From positions 1 to 64,000 of the forward strand of contig JAHBBC010000050.1 in assembly GCA_019915015.1 (NCBI GenBank): DNA of 64,000 nt. The letters run 5' to 3'. The notes under the pieces were generated by a model. It worked only from the letters and a program-made list of their open reading frames with translations, did not search any database and was not told where the DNA came from. A program made the translations under genes and the position numbers. The DNA comes from Auriscalpium vulgare (taxonomy: Eukaryota > Basidiomycota > Agaricomycetes > Russulales > Auriscalpiaceae). Position 1 is the first letter of the stretch; every line of letters starts with the position of its first letter. Below are positions 23,520 through 33,900 of this stretch, one piece after another.

Positions 23520-23540
23520 CAAAATGGTGAGATCGAAGTG

Positions 23541-23588
23541 CGGGTCGGAAGGCGGGTCGGATGGCGGGTCGGATGGCGGGTCGGAAGG
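23541..23588. repeat. Four 12-bp repeats upstream of the cerato-platanin TATA box
   Basis: Four tandem copies of CGGGTCGGAWGG, 20-70 bp upstream of the TATA box. The two central units are identical and the outer two share the A variant. A tandem protein-binding site in the promoter is possible but unproven. The rest of 23589-24096 holds no supported gene. Confidence 0.8.
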
Positions 23589-24096
23589 CGGAAGGCGGGA
23601 ATGCATCGCTTTTACGAAGTCAAGAATACGAGGTCGGAAGAGGCTGTGTCGCAGTGCAGGCGAATGTCTCAGAGCACGAGAGGGCCGGCGAGGCGCAGGA
23701 CTTGGACGAGCTGGCCAGCGCGCATAGATCAAAAAGAACAGTTTATGGACCAGTACTATATCAGGGGAAATCGCTGCTTGCAGCATTGACGTGCCGCAGG
23801 GGCGGTGTGTAGTGCTATGAGTTAGAGTCAGGTTAGAGGTGAGACAACGGAGACGCGCCGCAAACTCTTACTGGTCACGTGACCGTGCTCTTCGTCTATT
23901 TTTATTATCAAGTCGTGCAGAAACCACAGGCAAATGCAGTTCACAGAATTCATGTCAGGCATTGATCAGGTAGATACATCAGAAATCATGTTCTGTCGAG
24001 TCCTTTCCATTGGAAGATGTGCTTGACGAGCCAGACGAGACAGTTGACAAGATGCGGTCAATGTAGTCAGCACCACTCCTACAGCAAGGCCTGAAT

Positions 24097-26188
24097 TCAG
24101 CCCAGGATATCAGACGTGAAGTTCAATGCCCACCATTTCTGATGTGTCAAGACGTCGACGCCTAATGCCTTCTCCTTCCGCTGCACCTTCTCAACGTACG
24201 CGAGCATGCCATCAGTCTTGTAGTTCTGCGCCAGTTCGGCGAAGCCTAGAGCATTGCTATGCAGGCCAGCAAGGGAAACCAGTTGCAGCACGAAGCCCTC
24301 CTTGGCCAACTCCCATACGAAGGCCTTCAAGTCCGCTTCTAAATCAAGAAAAAGAGCCAACAATCAGGAAACTTGTCTGATATCTGAGGATAGGAACCTA
24401 CCACTAAAGCCGTGCGCACTCCAATTGAAGCTTGGGCTCAGATTGTATACCAACCACTTGCCCGGGAACTTCTCGCGAATGCGACGAGCGAACGATTGCG
24501 CCTGTTTGAGATTGGGCTCTTTCGTTTCCAGCCAGATCATGTCCGCGTACGGCGCAAATTCCAATGCGCGAGAGATGGCAGCCTCGATTCCACCAGTCGT
24601 GTGATAATAGCCTTCGCGGGTGCGGGGCACTGTGTGACCTTGTCAGCTACGAGATGAAGACAAGACAGTCAAGATAGTACGCACAATCCCAGTCCCAGTC
24701 AACCTGCGCTCCAAGAATGTCAGCCGCAATGTCGCGTGCTTCGCTGTTTGTCTTCCCTTTGACGGCTGTGCGATACTCCCTGAAAGCGGCTGCCTTGCGC
24801 TCCCCGGTCAAGTTAGAAACATCAATCGCCTCCTCGACGGCTGTAAAACATTCGAACTAGTCAGCACGGGAAGCTAGCAGATATGACCCACTCGCCTTCG
24901 TCGAACGTGGTGAGCTTGACTCCCGAAAACCAGTCCAGTTCCAATTGATCAATAGCAACGCCGCTCTTGCCCGCCGCTTCTGCCCGATCCAGAGTCTCCG
25001 CGAGACTGAGCCTACGTGAGCCATCCGGAAATGATGCAGGCACACCGCGGATGTAAGGGTGGTCGCGTGCATCGACAGTTGACGAGAGAAGGCGGGCGGA
25101 CTCAGCGTCGGTACGCGCAATGAGAAGCATGGTGTGCTGGAGGAGGTCGAGCTGGAATCGCGCCGCGATGAGGCGTGTGATGTGTGCGCTAGTCGGGACA
25201 ACAACTTTTCCGGAGAGATGGCCGCACTTTGTAAAATATTGGATGAGTAGGACCCACAGTATCTCGGACGGAGGTGTATACCTTCTTGCCGCCGTGAAGC
25301 TGGTCCTCAAGGTGAATTGCTGACGCACCCTATACCTTGTTTAACTTCTGAGAACACAGCATGACATGTATGTACTTACAGACTCTGCGAAGAGCTTCAC
25401 GAGCTTCATAACCGCAGAGGTTCCACCATGCCTAGTGCCCCGCCTCAATGAATGGTACGAAGCGTGCGAAGTATCTCGCTCACCCGGTATCAGCGTCTGC
25501 AATGATGGGTCTAAGGTAGTCGATGTAAGGAAGTTTCTTGAGCTCCTCGGGTGTGGCCTCCAAGCGTGCATCCAGGTGCTTCTTGTCGTGCAGCTGCTGC
25601 GCGCGGAACAGTCGATGGACCTGGTTAGGTACAGTGGTGTAAGGATAATCGCTGTGCCAGAGGCGCACGGACACATCGACACAGATGAGACGGGTCCATC
25701 GCGCAATCTGAACAGGTGAACGGTGCTCACCCAAGATCCGGGCCGACTTCGTTGTTGCCAGTGGTAAGTAGGCTGCTCGCCGCCCAGCCCGACACGTACA
25801 TGACCTCCAGCCAACGAGCCATCTGACTCATCTGGACAGGATCGACCGCGCCGAGCGTATGCACCGGCCGGCCCTCCTTTGCGGCCCTGTCAAATACGGC
25901 GAAGAGCTTGTCTGCGAGGAGCGTAGAAGGAAGGGGAAGTGGTGGAAGGGTGCCCTGCTTGGACGCAACAGAGGCGGCTGAGTATGAACGCGAGAGGGAC
26001 GCGAACCGCGGTTGTTTGAAGAAGGTCTCGACGGATGCGATGCGGGCCTCTAATGCGGCGGTCTCCTCAGCGGGAGACGGCTGGTCGATGGGAAGGGCGG
26101 AAGGTTGTGCGTACGCGCTGGACGACATGGGTCGGATAGAGCGCGTCAGCCCTGCCGTCGCCGATGCGAGGGTGCGGACGCGGTACAT
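24097..26188 (-). CDS. Mitochondrial isocitrate lyase-family enzyme, probably 2-methylisocitrate lyase
   Basis: Eight exons (26188-25731, 25651-25484, 25431-25380, 25329-25282, 25226-24896, 24840-24685, 24629-24402, 24338-24097); 1,683 nt, giving 560 residues. The start ([19 protein letters not shown]) is an Arg/Ser-rich, acid-free presequence typical of mitochondrial import. Family motifs include [36 protein letters not shown] (catalytic KKCGH loop), [17 protein letters not shown] and YNLSPSFNW. Isocitrate lyase cleaves isocitrate in the glyoxylate cycle; methylisocitrate lyase cleaves 2-methylisocitrate to pyruvate and succinate in propionate disposal. The presequence, CGHL rather than CGHM, and lack of a peroxisomal C-terminal tripeptide favour the latter, but this is inference. 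The intron at 24895-24841 has a GC donor (AAG then GCGAGT). Met at 26224 is an alternative start. Confidence 0.88.
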
Positions 26189-26917
26189 GGTGCAAGGGAA
26201 GAGTGTGCGGTCGATGGCAGTCAAGCGGGGTACCGCTCATATACCGAGTAGTCGGCCCTTCGGCCGACCGACCCTTAGCCGGCATACCCATAACCCGCCT
26301 TGCGGCATATACGGCTCACTTTGTGTTTTGCGTTTGGTTCCGAATAAAACACAGCTGGTAGCTATAGTAAGGCCACCCAGCGGCATAAGTAGTCGGGAAA
26401 TAAGCTTGATGATGTAAGTAGCCCAGCCCGAAGCATGAGATTCTCGGGCTCAACGAGATTTTTACAAGTGGCCAATGTTTCTGCCCAATTGCTTGCCAAT
26501 TACTTACACGTTCGAAATGTGTACAATGATATAGTTCAACCAGAAAGTTCCTAGCTGCATAGCTGCCCTAGTGGTGTTTCTTCTTGGCCGACCTCACGCG
26601 ATGAAACTTCAAGTTGTTGGCAGCGCGCAGGCTGTTTGCAGAAGGTTTTCTTGACTAAATTATTTCCGCTGTTTCTATGCCTCCATCCCAATAGTATTCC
26701 TCAGACGGCGGTGATGTGTGCTTGCAGTCCGCGCAGCATGGGGGTGGATGTGAGCAATGCAACATCTCGACAGTTAGCAAACGGACCGCTAAATCCGTCC
26801 ACGTGCATGGACGACGTGGTGACACTGACCGTCTGGCGCACTCCGCTCGCTTGCGTCCTCATTGCACCTTTGTTGCCTTCCTCTACACCTCTCTCACCCG
26901 CTTTTGCTTTACCCTGA
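26189..26917. other. Divergent promoter region, no gene seen
   Basis: Gap between the divergent lyase and syntaxin genes. It includes a short GC-rich imperfect palindrome around 26255-26275 (TCGGCCCTTCGGCCGA core) and a pyrimidine-rich stretch just before 26918. No supported coding exon. Confidence 0.6.
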
Positions 26918-28206
26918 ATGGCTTTTCATGACCAGACGGTGCAATTTCGAGACCTCGTTGGCCAGAAACGAAAGGAGGCTCCGGACTTGAAGCGTCGGAA
27001 GCTCAATAGGCCACCGCGTCATGTACCCGGCGATCCGCAGGTCGAGGGTGGTCTACCTTTTCTACAGGAATACATGAAGGAGGCGCACAACATCGTGACT
27101 ATTTTGTACCGCTTAACGCATACTTCTTTTGCTGATCGCTTTTCAGCTGAATCATATCAATACCCTCACGCGCATGCTTGCGAACATTCGACGTCCATAC
27201 TTAGACGTACATGCCCGCCTTCCTCCGTTGTCCCGTCAGGACGCACGAACACTTGATTTATCCGCTGGAGACCAAACGTGGGCCGACATACGACATCTCA
27301 CGAACGAGGAGCGGGACCAGATAGACCTGCAAGCTCGGATCATTCTCTCTCGCTGTGCCGACCGCGTGAAGGATTTAGAAGCACTGGAAAGACGTACGTC
27401 CTCATCCTCCTTAGAAGTATAGACATCTCATGTAAGTTGATCCTGCAGGACGCGCAGAGCTTGCAGCAAAAGATACAAATCCCATCCTGCGACTGCTTCC
27501 CGCGCGTCTCAAACAAGACAGCGCTTCTGCCATCTCCGATTTTGTCGCTGCGCACAACTCGGGAGTCACCTGGTACCTCACGCGGCGCCTCACGGAAGCC
27601 AGCCAAAGCCAGAAGGAACTCCAGGAAGAGCGCGTGCGGCGTCAGACCGAGCGCACGCACACCCTCGGGTCCGGTGCCGCGCGCGAGGCGCTCTACATGC
27701 ACATGGCTGAGGAAGAGAAGACCGAGGGCGGGGGAGGGGGCAGCAGCTGGTTGGAGAATGCGTCCTCTTCGCTCGCGAGCAGCTGGGCATTCGCCGGGCC
27801 GTCGCCAACCGCGCCGACGTATGCGCCGCTCCCGCCGGACGAACTCTCTTCGGACGACGACGACGACGACGACGACGTAGAGCTCAGCGCGTCGCAGATT
27901 CAGCAGTTTGAGAGCGAGAACGCGCAGATCTTGCAGTCGGTGGAGGACTCGCTCGTGTCGGTGCAGCAGGCGGAGGCGCGCCTGCTCGAGATCAGCGCGC
28001 TGCAGATGGAGCTCGTCTCGCAGCTCACGCGCCAGACGGAGGTCACAGACCAGCTGTATGAGGACGCGATTGCGAGCAGCGAATATGTGGAGAAGGGGAA
28101 TGTGCAGTTGCGGGAGGCGCGCAGACGCGCGAGGGATGGTAGAAAGTGGATTTTGCTGTTTTTGATCGGGGCCAGTCTGTCCCTGCTGTTCTTGCATTAT
28201 TATTGA
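26918..28206 (+). CDS. UFE1: Syntaxin-18/Ufe1-like ER t-SNARE
   Basis: Three exons (26918-27094, 27147-27393, 27449-28206); 1,182 nt, giving 393 residues. The N-terminal ~90 residues match the syntaxin-18 N-domain (start MAFHDQTVQFRDLVGQKRK, then LNHINTLTRMLANIRRPYLD). A long middle region contains a run of eight Asp (SSDDDDDDDDVE). The SNARE helix follows at about residues 295-365 (ENAQILQSVEDSLVSVQQAE, LLEISALQMELVSQLTRQTE, TDQLYEDAIASSEYVEKGN), with Q at the central layer. The C-terminal membrane anchor is ILLFLIGASLSLLFLHYY. Ufe1/syntaxin-18 mediates fusion of Golgi-derived retrograde vesicles with the ER and works with Sec20, Use1 and Sec22. A single-copy housekeeping gene, it marks the end of the conserved part of the window. 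Confidence 0.92.
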
Positions 28207-28348
28207 CTATTGGAGCACGCATAATTTAATCCATGTGTTATGAGATCTTGCATCGAAAGTAACTTATTCATGACTGCGATGAGACTGGCCAGATGACACT
28301 GGCTGCAAGCAAGGGAAGGAGAGATCGTTTATTCTCCTCAAGTACTGA

Positions 28349-30060
28349 CATCAAGCCATTATAAAATCCATCCATCCAGTAGCAGATTCTGGTCGGCCGA
28401 GCGACCATGCTCCACCACATGCACAGCAGTAAGCAAAGCAATATACCAAAGCGGCGGTCAGACCGTCCATAGGCGTCTCGCGTCGTGCGGCCTGACCGGT
28501 AAATATGTAGAGATCGAGGTTCGCGTGGTGCGAATAGTGTAAGAGAGAGTTGATGAGCGCTAGGGCCATGTGATGAAGTCGAGTCAGTGTCGTCAGTCGG
28601 AAGTCGGTGGTCGTGAGTGGGATGTGAGTGGATGCTGTCGAGCCCTTAGAACTTCTCTGTGACGGCGACCGAGAAATCGGCGAAGTACGCGTCTTGGTCC
28701 TTGGGAGATGCGTAAGGAGAGGTGTGGCCTGAACAGCGCGAGATTGTATCAGCAATCCGTTATCTTACACCTTACACAGAACTATAATGCACATACCTCC
28801 AAAGAAGGTCTGGATCTGCATGCCATGAAGCCGAGAGGACGCCTTGTCGGCGATAATCAAGCCCGTTGCGTGGATGACAGACTGGCCGTTGGCAAAGAGC
28901 TCGATCTCGCCATTCGCCTGGCCGGGGTCATTGAGGCGCACGCGCTGACTGACGGTGGTCCATTGGCCGGGCGTAAAGTGGAACGCGCCGCGACCCACAG
29001 ACGCGCCGTAAGTCGGGTTGCAATCCGACTGGGGCTTGATATCGCACTGCTTCTTGTTCGCGGCGAACTGGGGCTCGTCGTACGATGGCAGGTATGTGTA
29101 AACCTCGCCAGCGCCGTTTGCACGCCACATGAGGCGGGTGGAGAAGCAGTCGGGGTTCCGGCTGCCACCAGAGCAGGTAGCAGCAACATCGGGGTTGATA
29201 CCACCGTCTGAAAAAAGCGAACATAAGTTCGTTTGGGCATCATGTTCCAAGGATGAAAATACGTACAGAAGCCAGGAAGTTTGCCACCCATGTTGAACTC
29301 GAAGCCCTCGGGGAAGAACACCGAATACCCAAAAGTCGCCTCCTTTGCGGAGGTGAGGGCGTCATTAAGGGCCTCGGGCCCGGACGCGTACATAGAAAAG
29401 CCACCGGCGGTACCGGCGCCGAACGTCCACGATCCTTTGCTGTAGTGGGCCTGCATGGCAAGCTTGGAGTCCGGTCCGGGCGACTGCACGTACGCATGGG
29501 AGAGACTGGAGATCTCCTTGGATGGGCGTAGGGTGCTGTCGGAGAGAGGCAGAGCACCCGATGCGCCAGCGACCGTGGTGAACGAATGCAAGCCCGTGGA
29601 AGCGGGGAAGAGGGCCTTTACGAGCGAGGAACCAACGCTCGGGGATCCTGACTGGGTAGAAGCAGGCGAAGTGCTGGAGGTACTGGAGGGCTTGGCGACG
29701 GAGGATGATGTCGAGAGGCTGGCTGCAAGGTTATTGTTGGCCGTCGACGACGACTTGACAACAACAGAGCTGGACGCGGCAGGGGGTGGAGAGACGACGT
29801 GGTGGGTGCATGACCTCCGGTGACGGTGAGCGATCGGGATGGCGGAGGAAATGGAGGCGAGGGTGAAGAGAACGAGGAAAAAGGCGATGGGGGAGTACAT
29901 GGCGGGCGTGGAAAGAGAGTGAAGTGCCGACGGGCGACTTAAGGGAGGACAACACGGACAAGGAGAATGGGGGGATGGAGCCACCGTTTGTTTTTCCAAC
30001 CTTTTGTACATCGAGCGCCGGGCCGGGCTTGGCATCCATGCGTCCTGATAGACGCGTCTC
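28349..30060. repeat. Segmental duplication, copy 1 (lyase gene plus flanks)
   Basis: This block is repeated in the same orientation at 37783-39545. Similarity starts in the 3' flank (CATCAAGCCATTA) and runs through the whole lyase gene, its two introns and about 150 bp of upstream sequence, including a shared GTTTGTTTTTCC tract. It then fades. Substitutions and small indels, including different linker repeats, show that it is not a recent or artefactual copy. The gap 28207-28348 between syntaxin and this block holds no gene. Confidence 0.85.
28646..29900 (-). CDS. Secreted polysaccharide lyase family 14-like protein, copy 1
   Basis: Three exons (29900-29267, 29207-28797, 28728-28646); 1,128 nt, giving 375 residues. 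A signal peptide (MYSPIAFFLVLFTLASISSA) precedes a Ser/Thr-rich linker of about 80 residues and then the catalytic-type domain: SKGSWTFGAGTAGGFSMYAS, EATFGYSVFFPEGFEFNMGG, KLPGFYGG, CFSTRLMWRANGAGEVYTYL, YGASVGRGAFHFTPGQW, RVRLNDPGQANGEIELFANG, QTFFGG and ASPKDQDAYFADFSV. The pattern matches fungal proteins annotated as PL14-like, a fold including alginate and glucuronan lyases; substrate cannot be read from sequence. An extended in-frame start at 30068 was rejected because the signal peptide defines Met 29900. It is likely secreted and wall- or plant-polymer-directed, and it is paralogous to 38083-39372. Confidence 0.8.
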
Positions 30061-30604
30061 CACACCACTGGATCTCGCTATAGGCATCTCTGATTCTCCC
30101 CATTCACCCTTTGGTCCTTCCAGGTGGGTGACCGTCATCAATGCCTTTCCAGTCAGCCTCTTGCGATATTTCTCTGAGGCGGCTGTGGTCTTAGCCGCCC
30201 TTGGATCATGATGGACTCCAACGACCCGCGCAAAGCTTGCTGCGGCCATAATCCGCCGCGTTGTGAATTTGCCGTGCACGCGTAGGCGAAAGCTGGGATG
30301 TGCCACTGCCAGTACTTGCTACGATTCCGATAACGCGCGAGTCAACCATCATCCTTCCGCTGCCATGGCCCAACCGACGACGCCTTGTCACGTTGTGAAA
30401 CCCGTAGTACTCCGCCATCTTTTGTTCCAAAATCCGTAGCAGATCCTGAGTTTGCGATCACGATCAATTATGGCCTTGTAAACAATAGGACATCTTGTCT
30501 ATGTATAGAGTAAGCTTAAGTCTATTCGGTGAATTCAATTGTCTGTTGACCAAGGCACACACCTCGACCCTCATCTTGGCAGGGGCCGGAGCACCTCAGA
30601 CGTA
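30061..30604. other. Gap before the transposon, no gene seen
   Basis: Unique sequence between the duplicated lyase upstream region and the target-site duplication of the transposon. It contains only short biased frames, with no domain and no repeat recognised. Confidence 0.6.
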
Positions 30605-30612
30605 GAATAAGC
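30605..30612. repeat. 8-bp target-site duplication, left copy
   Basis: GAATAAGC immediately left of the left terminal inverted repeat. The identical 8 bp follow the right terminal repeat at 37474-37481. Confidence 0.93.
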
Positions 30613-30644
30613 AGGACCCCCGTAACTCACGCCAGGGGTATGAT
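30613..30644 (+). repeat. Left terminal inverted repeat (32 bp)
   Basis: Pairs with 37442-37473 in inverted orientation with one mismatch (CACGCC versus CATGCC at position 18). It begins AGGACCCCC. Confidence 0.93.
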
Positions 30645-30970
30645 TTTCGCACGGTAGCTAGACGGCGCTTTGCGCCGGAAGCTCTGAGGGGTCTGAGGTA
30701 GCTGGGGGCTAGAATTTGGGGCAAAAGTATGATCCTGATGGTGGTAGTTAGGGGCGCGGTGAACCGATGTCTGATCACAGAGGTAGTTGGACTAAGTACT
30801 GGCGGCAGAAGATTTTGACCCCATAATTACCGGTATAATTCGTACAAGTTGAGACATTAGGTAGAAATTTACGTGGCCTGCTGCGTACGACATTCTACGA
30901 CAACGCCTCGGACCGAACCTGCTTCTTCTGTGCAGCGCATCACCCTCGCAGCCATCCCGGCATCGTGCCA

Positions 30971-33900
30971 ATGGATGAGTCCATCACAATCTACAACGAC
31001 GATGAAATACCTATGTTCCGTCCCGAATTATGGATCTCGCAAGGCAAAAGCTATCCCCAGAACCCACCGCCGGAGCTGCTGGCCTACATCGAGCAGCTCC
31101 TCAGGATTCCCAACGCTCCCGAGACTTCTTTGCTCCCCAGCGGCACCGAGGATGTTCATTCCTTCGTATCTACACCACTCCCTCGTCGCGATCAGCAGCT
31201 CATACACCCTCAACCAAAGCTGTTTTTAGCCATGACGTGGCAGTCTTCCCCATAACCACACTTACAAAATCACGAAGCCTTCCTACGGATGCCTTCGTGG
31301 ACAAGCTTGCTGCACTCGCACCGCAGGCCATCCTGGATGGCGCACAATCAATCATGGACCCACGATATGCAAGTGGTGCATCCCCGCTGTGGATGATCAC
31401 TTACTGGCAACGGATGCGTACGGTCCTCCTGGCACAGGAGACGTGGACGGCGAGCGTGCGGTGGCTGCTACAAGTCGCTGACGGTTCTATGGAAAGCGAA
31501 CGCACTGTTGCTCTTATCCACTCGCTTCCCTGGCGCCAGCAACTCATGATACCCGGTGCCGCCACATTTACGACAACATCAGCCCTTGCTCCGCTGTTAT
31601 CAGACGGCCTTCTCACCGACACCATCGTTGACATGATGCTCATGTGGTTGAGAAGCCGCGTTCGGAGCACGCCAGGAATTGCCAACAACTTCGAGATCGC
31701 CGGACACGAGTTCTGGAATGCAATTTCAAAGATCACAGTAATAGAAGACCTGTTCCCCGACTCACCTCGTTACCTCAAGAGAATTGAAGACGATCTGCGC
31801 ACCCATAGGAAGGTACTCCTCTTCCCTGTTTTCCTCGCCAAATACAAGCATTTTGTTGTCGTGAAGATCGACGGTCAAGCGGAAACAATATCCTATGGTG
31901 AGTACGTTACTATGTCGCCAATGGGAATGCAATCTTACCATTCCTGTGAAACAAGGCGACGGCCTTTACCATCAGGGACTGCGCCTGCCTAAAGACATCG
32001 AGAAGAAATTGCTCTGGTGGACGCGTGTCAAATTCGGCATTGAGTACAAGTGGGAGGGACAGTCGCTTACGACAGCGAGACAGACAGATCACGTATCGTG
32101 TGGCGTGATCGCCGTGAATGCGGTCGCACACGAAACACTGGGCTGGCAGCTTTGGGATGATTCAAGGCGCCACGTCGAACGGTTGGCGTGGTTCGAGAGG
32201 CTCGCTGCCGACCATATTCAATCGGTACGCTATATTTTGCTCATTAGCGACATGAGGACGACGATACTCAGGTGCTCTGCGCAGGTATCAAGTCATCAGC
32301 GACGGTCTGATGCTGTGACAGGCGGCGCCGGACGCGATGAGCCTGTTGCGCATCATATCCCTCGCGGGATGGCCCACCTTCTAAATCCTCAAGCTTCCGA
32401 ACCCGGCGAGTCGACCAGAGATGCTGAATGTCTACTTGAAGGATTCAGTCCAGAGGTGGAAGAAAAGCAGATGGGGCGACGCGGAGACATGGACGAAGGC
32501 AGCAAATACGATCCGTCAATTCCACCTCTGTCAATGCCACCTTCTCCTACATCATCATATTCAGTACTTGCATCTGCTAGTGGCTATGACAGCGACTGCG
32601 ACGACATACCTATGCCCGATACCACCGATACCAGCTGCGCATACGGCCGGTCGTTGCTCTCTCCATCCACTGTCGACGATGATCTCCCACCAGTTCCGCG
32701 TGGTGGAATGCTGGACCAGGATGGGCCTGGCAGTATCACAGAATGGAGAAGCCATTTGGAAAATGGGACTTCTGATGCTGCGTCAATGTCGTCAAGAAGG
32801 GTGTCGTCGGTGGGAAGTGAGGCGGAGGATTGCGCATCCGATGGAAGTCGACTGTCAAGGGCATCTAAGAAGATCATCAGTTCCATTGGGACGACACTGA
32901 AGGCTGCGCGGGGCTTACTGAAAAGGCGGAGGAAAGGGAGCTCGAGCGCAGACGACAAGACGGCTGCGAGCGCGAGTGAAGCAACAAGCGCTCAATCTGA
33001 CCACGACTCAGAGGCTCAGGCGCCTATCCATCCTGCAAAACGCACACGCACTGTCCCTGGGCCCATTCATCCGTTCTTCGCGCCCAAGGGAAAGAATAAG
33101 GATGTCATTGCTACCGTGTCTGCAAGCACCGCAAGCGCTGATGTTGGGCCATCGTCTGGAGCAATCAGCACGCGCCTGGCCAATTCCTTCGTCAAACGCG
33201 GTAGGGACGACAACTCAAAGGCGTATACCAAATTCAAGGAGAAAATCCTTGCGCTTGACGACATGGCCGAGTTCTGTCTAGACGATGTTCGGAAGGTCCG
33301 ATGCTCTCGATGCAACAAGTACATGCTTATGACTGGGGCGTATCACACCAAGGCATTCAAACAGCACCAGAAAGTTTGCAAGGGCACAATGCGATCACAT
33401 ACACTGGGCCACATCTGGGCATCAACCTCATCGACGCAGGCCCCCGCTCCGAGAATGATAGATCGTCCTTGTTTCGGACTTCGCGCAGCAAAATACGCTC
33501 GTGTGCGTCAATATTTGGAGCGCACACCATACGGCGGGGGCGGCGGGCCTTCCCTCGCCGATTTGGCGTTAGAGTTGTATTCGGCACCAGATTATCGTTC
33601 GTTGGATAAGGCCAGAAAGCAAGTAGTCGACACGGAGCAAGAGCATCGGTGGCAGTGGAAGAACTATCGGTCGCCTCCCCTTCATGTCCTTGCGACAGAT
33701 TGTCTTCGCACTGTAAGGGTGCCGGAAGAGTCAACTGAGGATGTTACTTGTGTCAACTGCCTCGCTCTGCTGCATGTCCACGTATTCCAGAATGCGACTC
33801 GCAAGCCAGTCCCCGAGCCTAAGAATCGCCGCTTCACCCCCAATCATGCTCAGAAAGACGACATACAGGCCCTCCATCGATATGCTCTTACTCATCCCGA

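Noticed and set aside
29901..30068. N-terminal extension of the first PL14-like gene to 30068
   Set aside because: The extension precedes a clear signal peptide and is absent from the paralogue, so Met 29900 is the better start.
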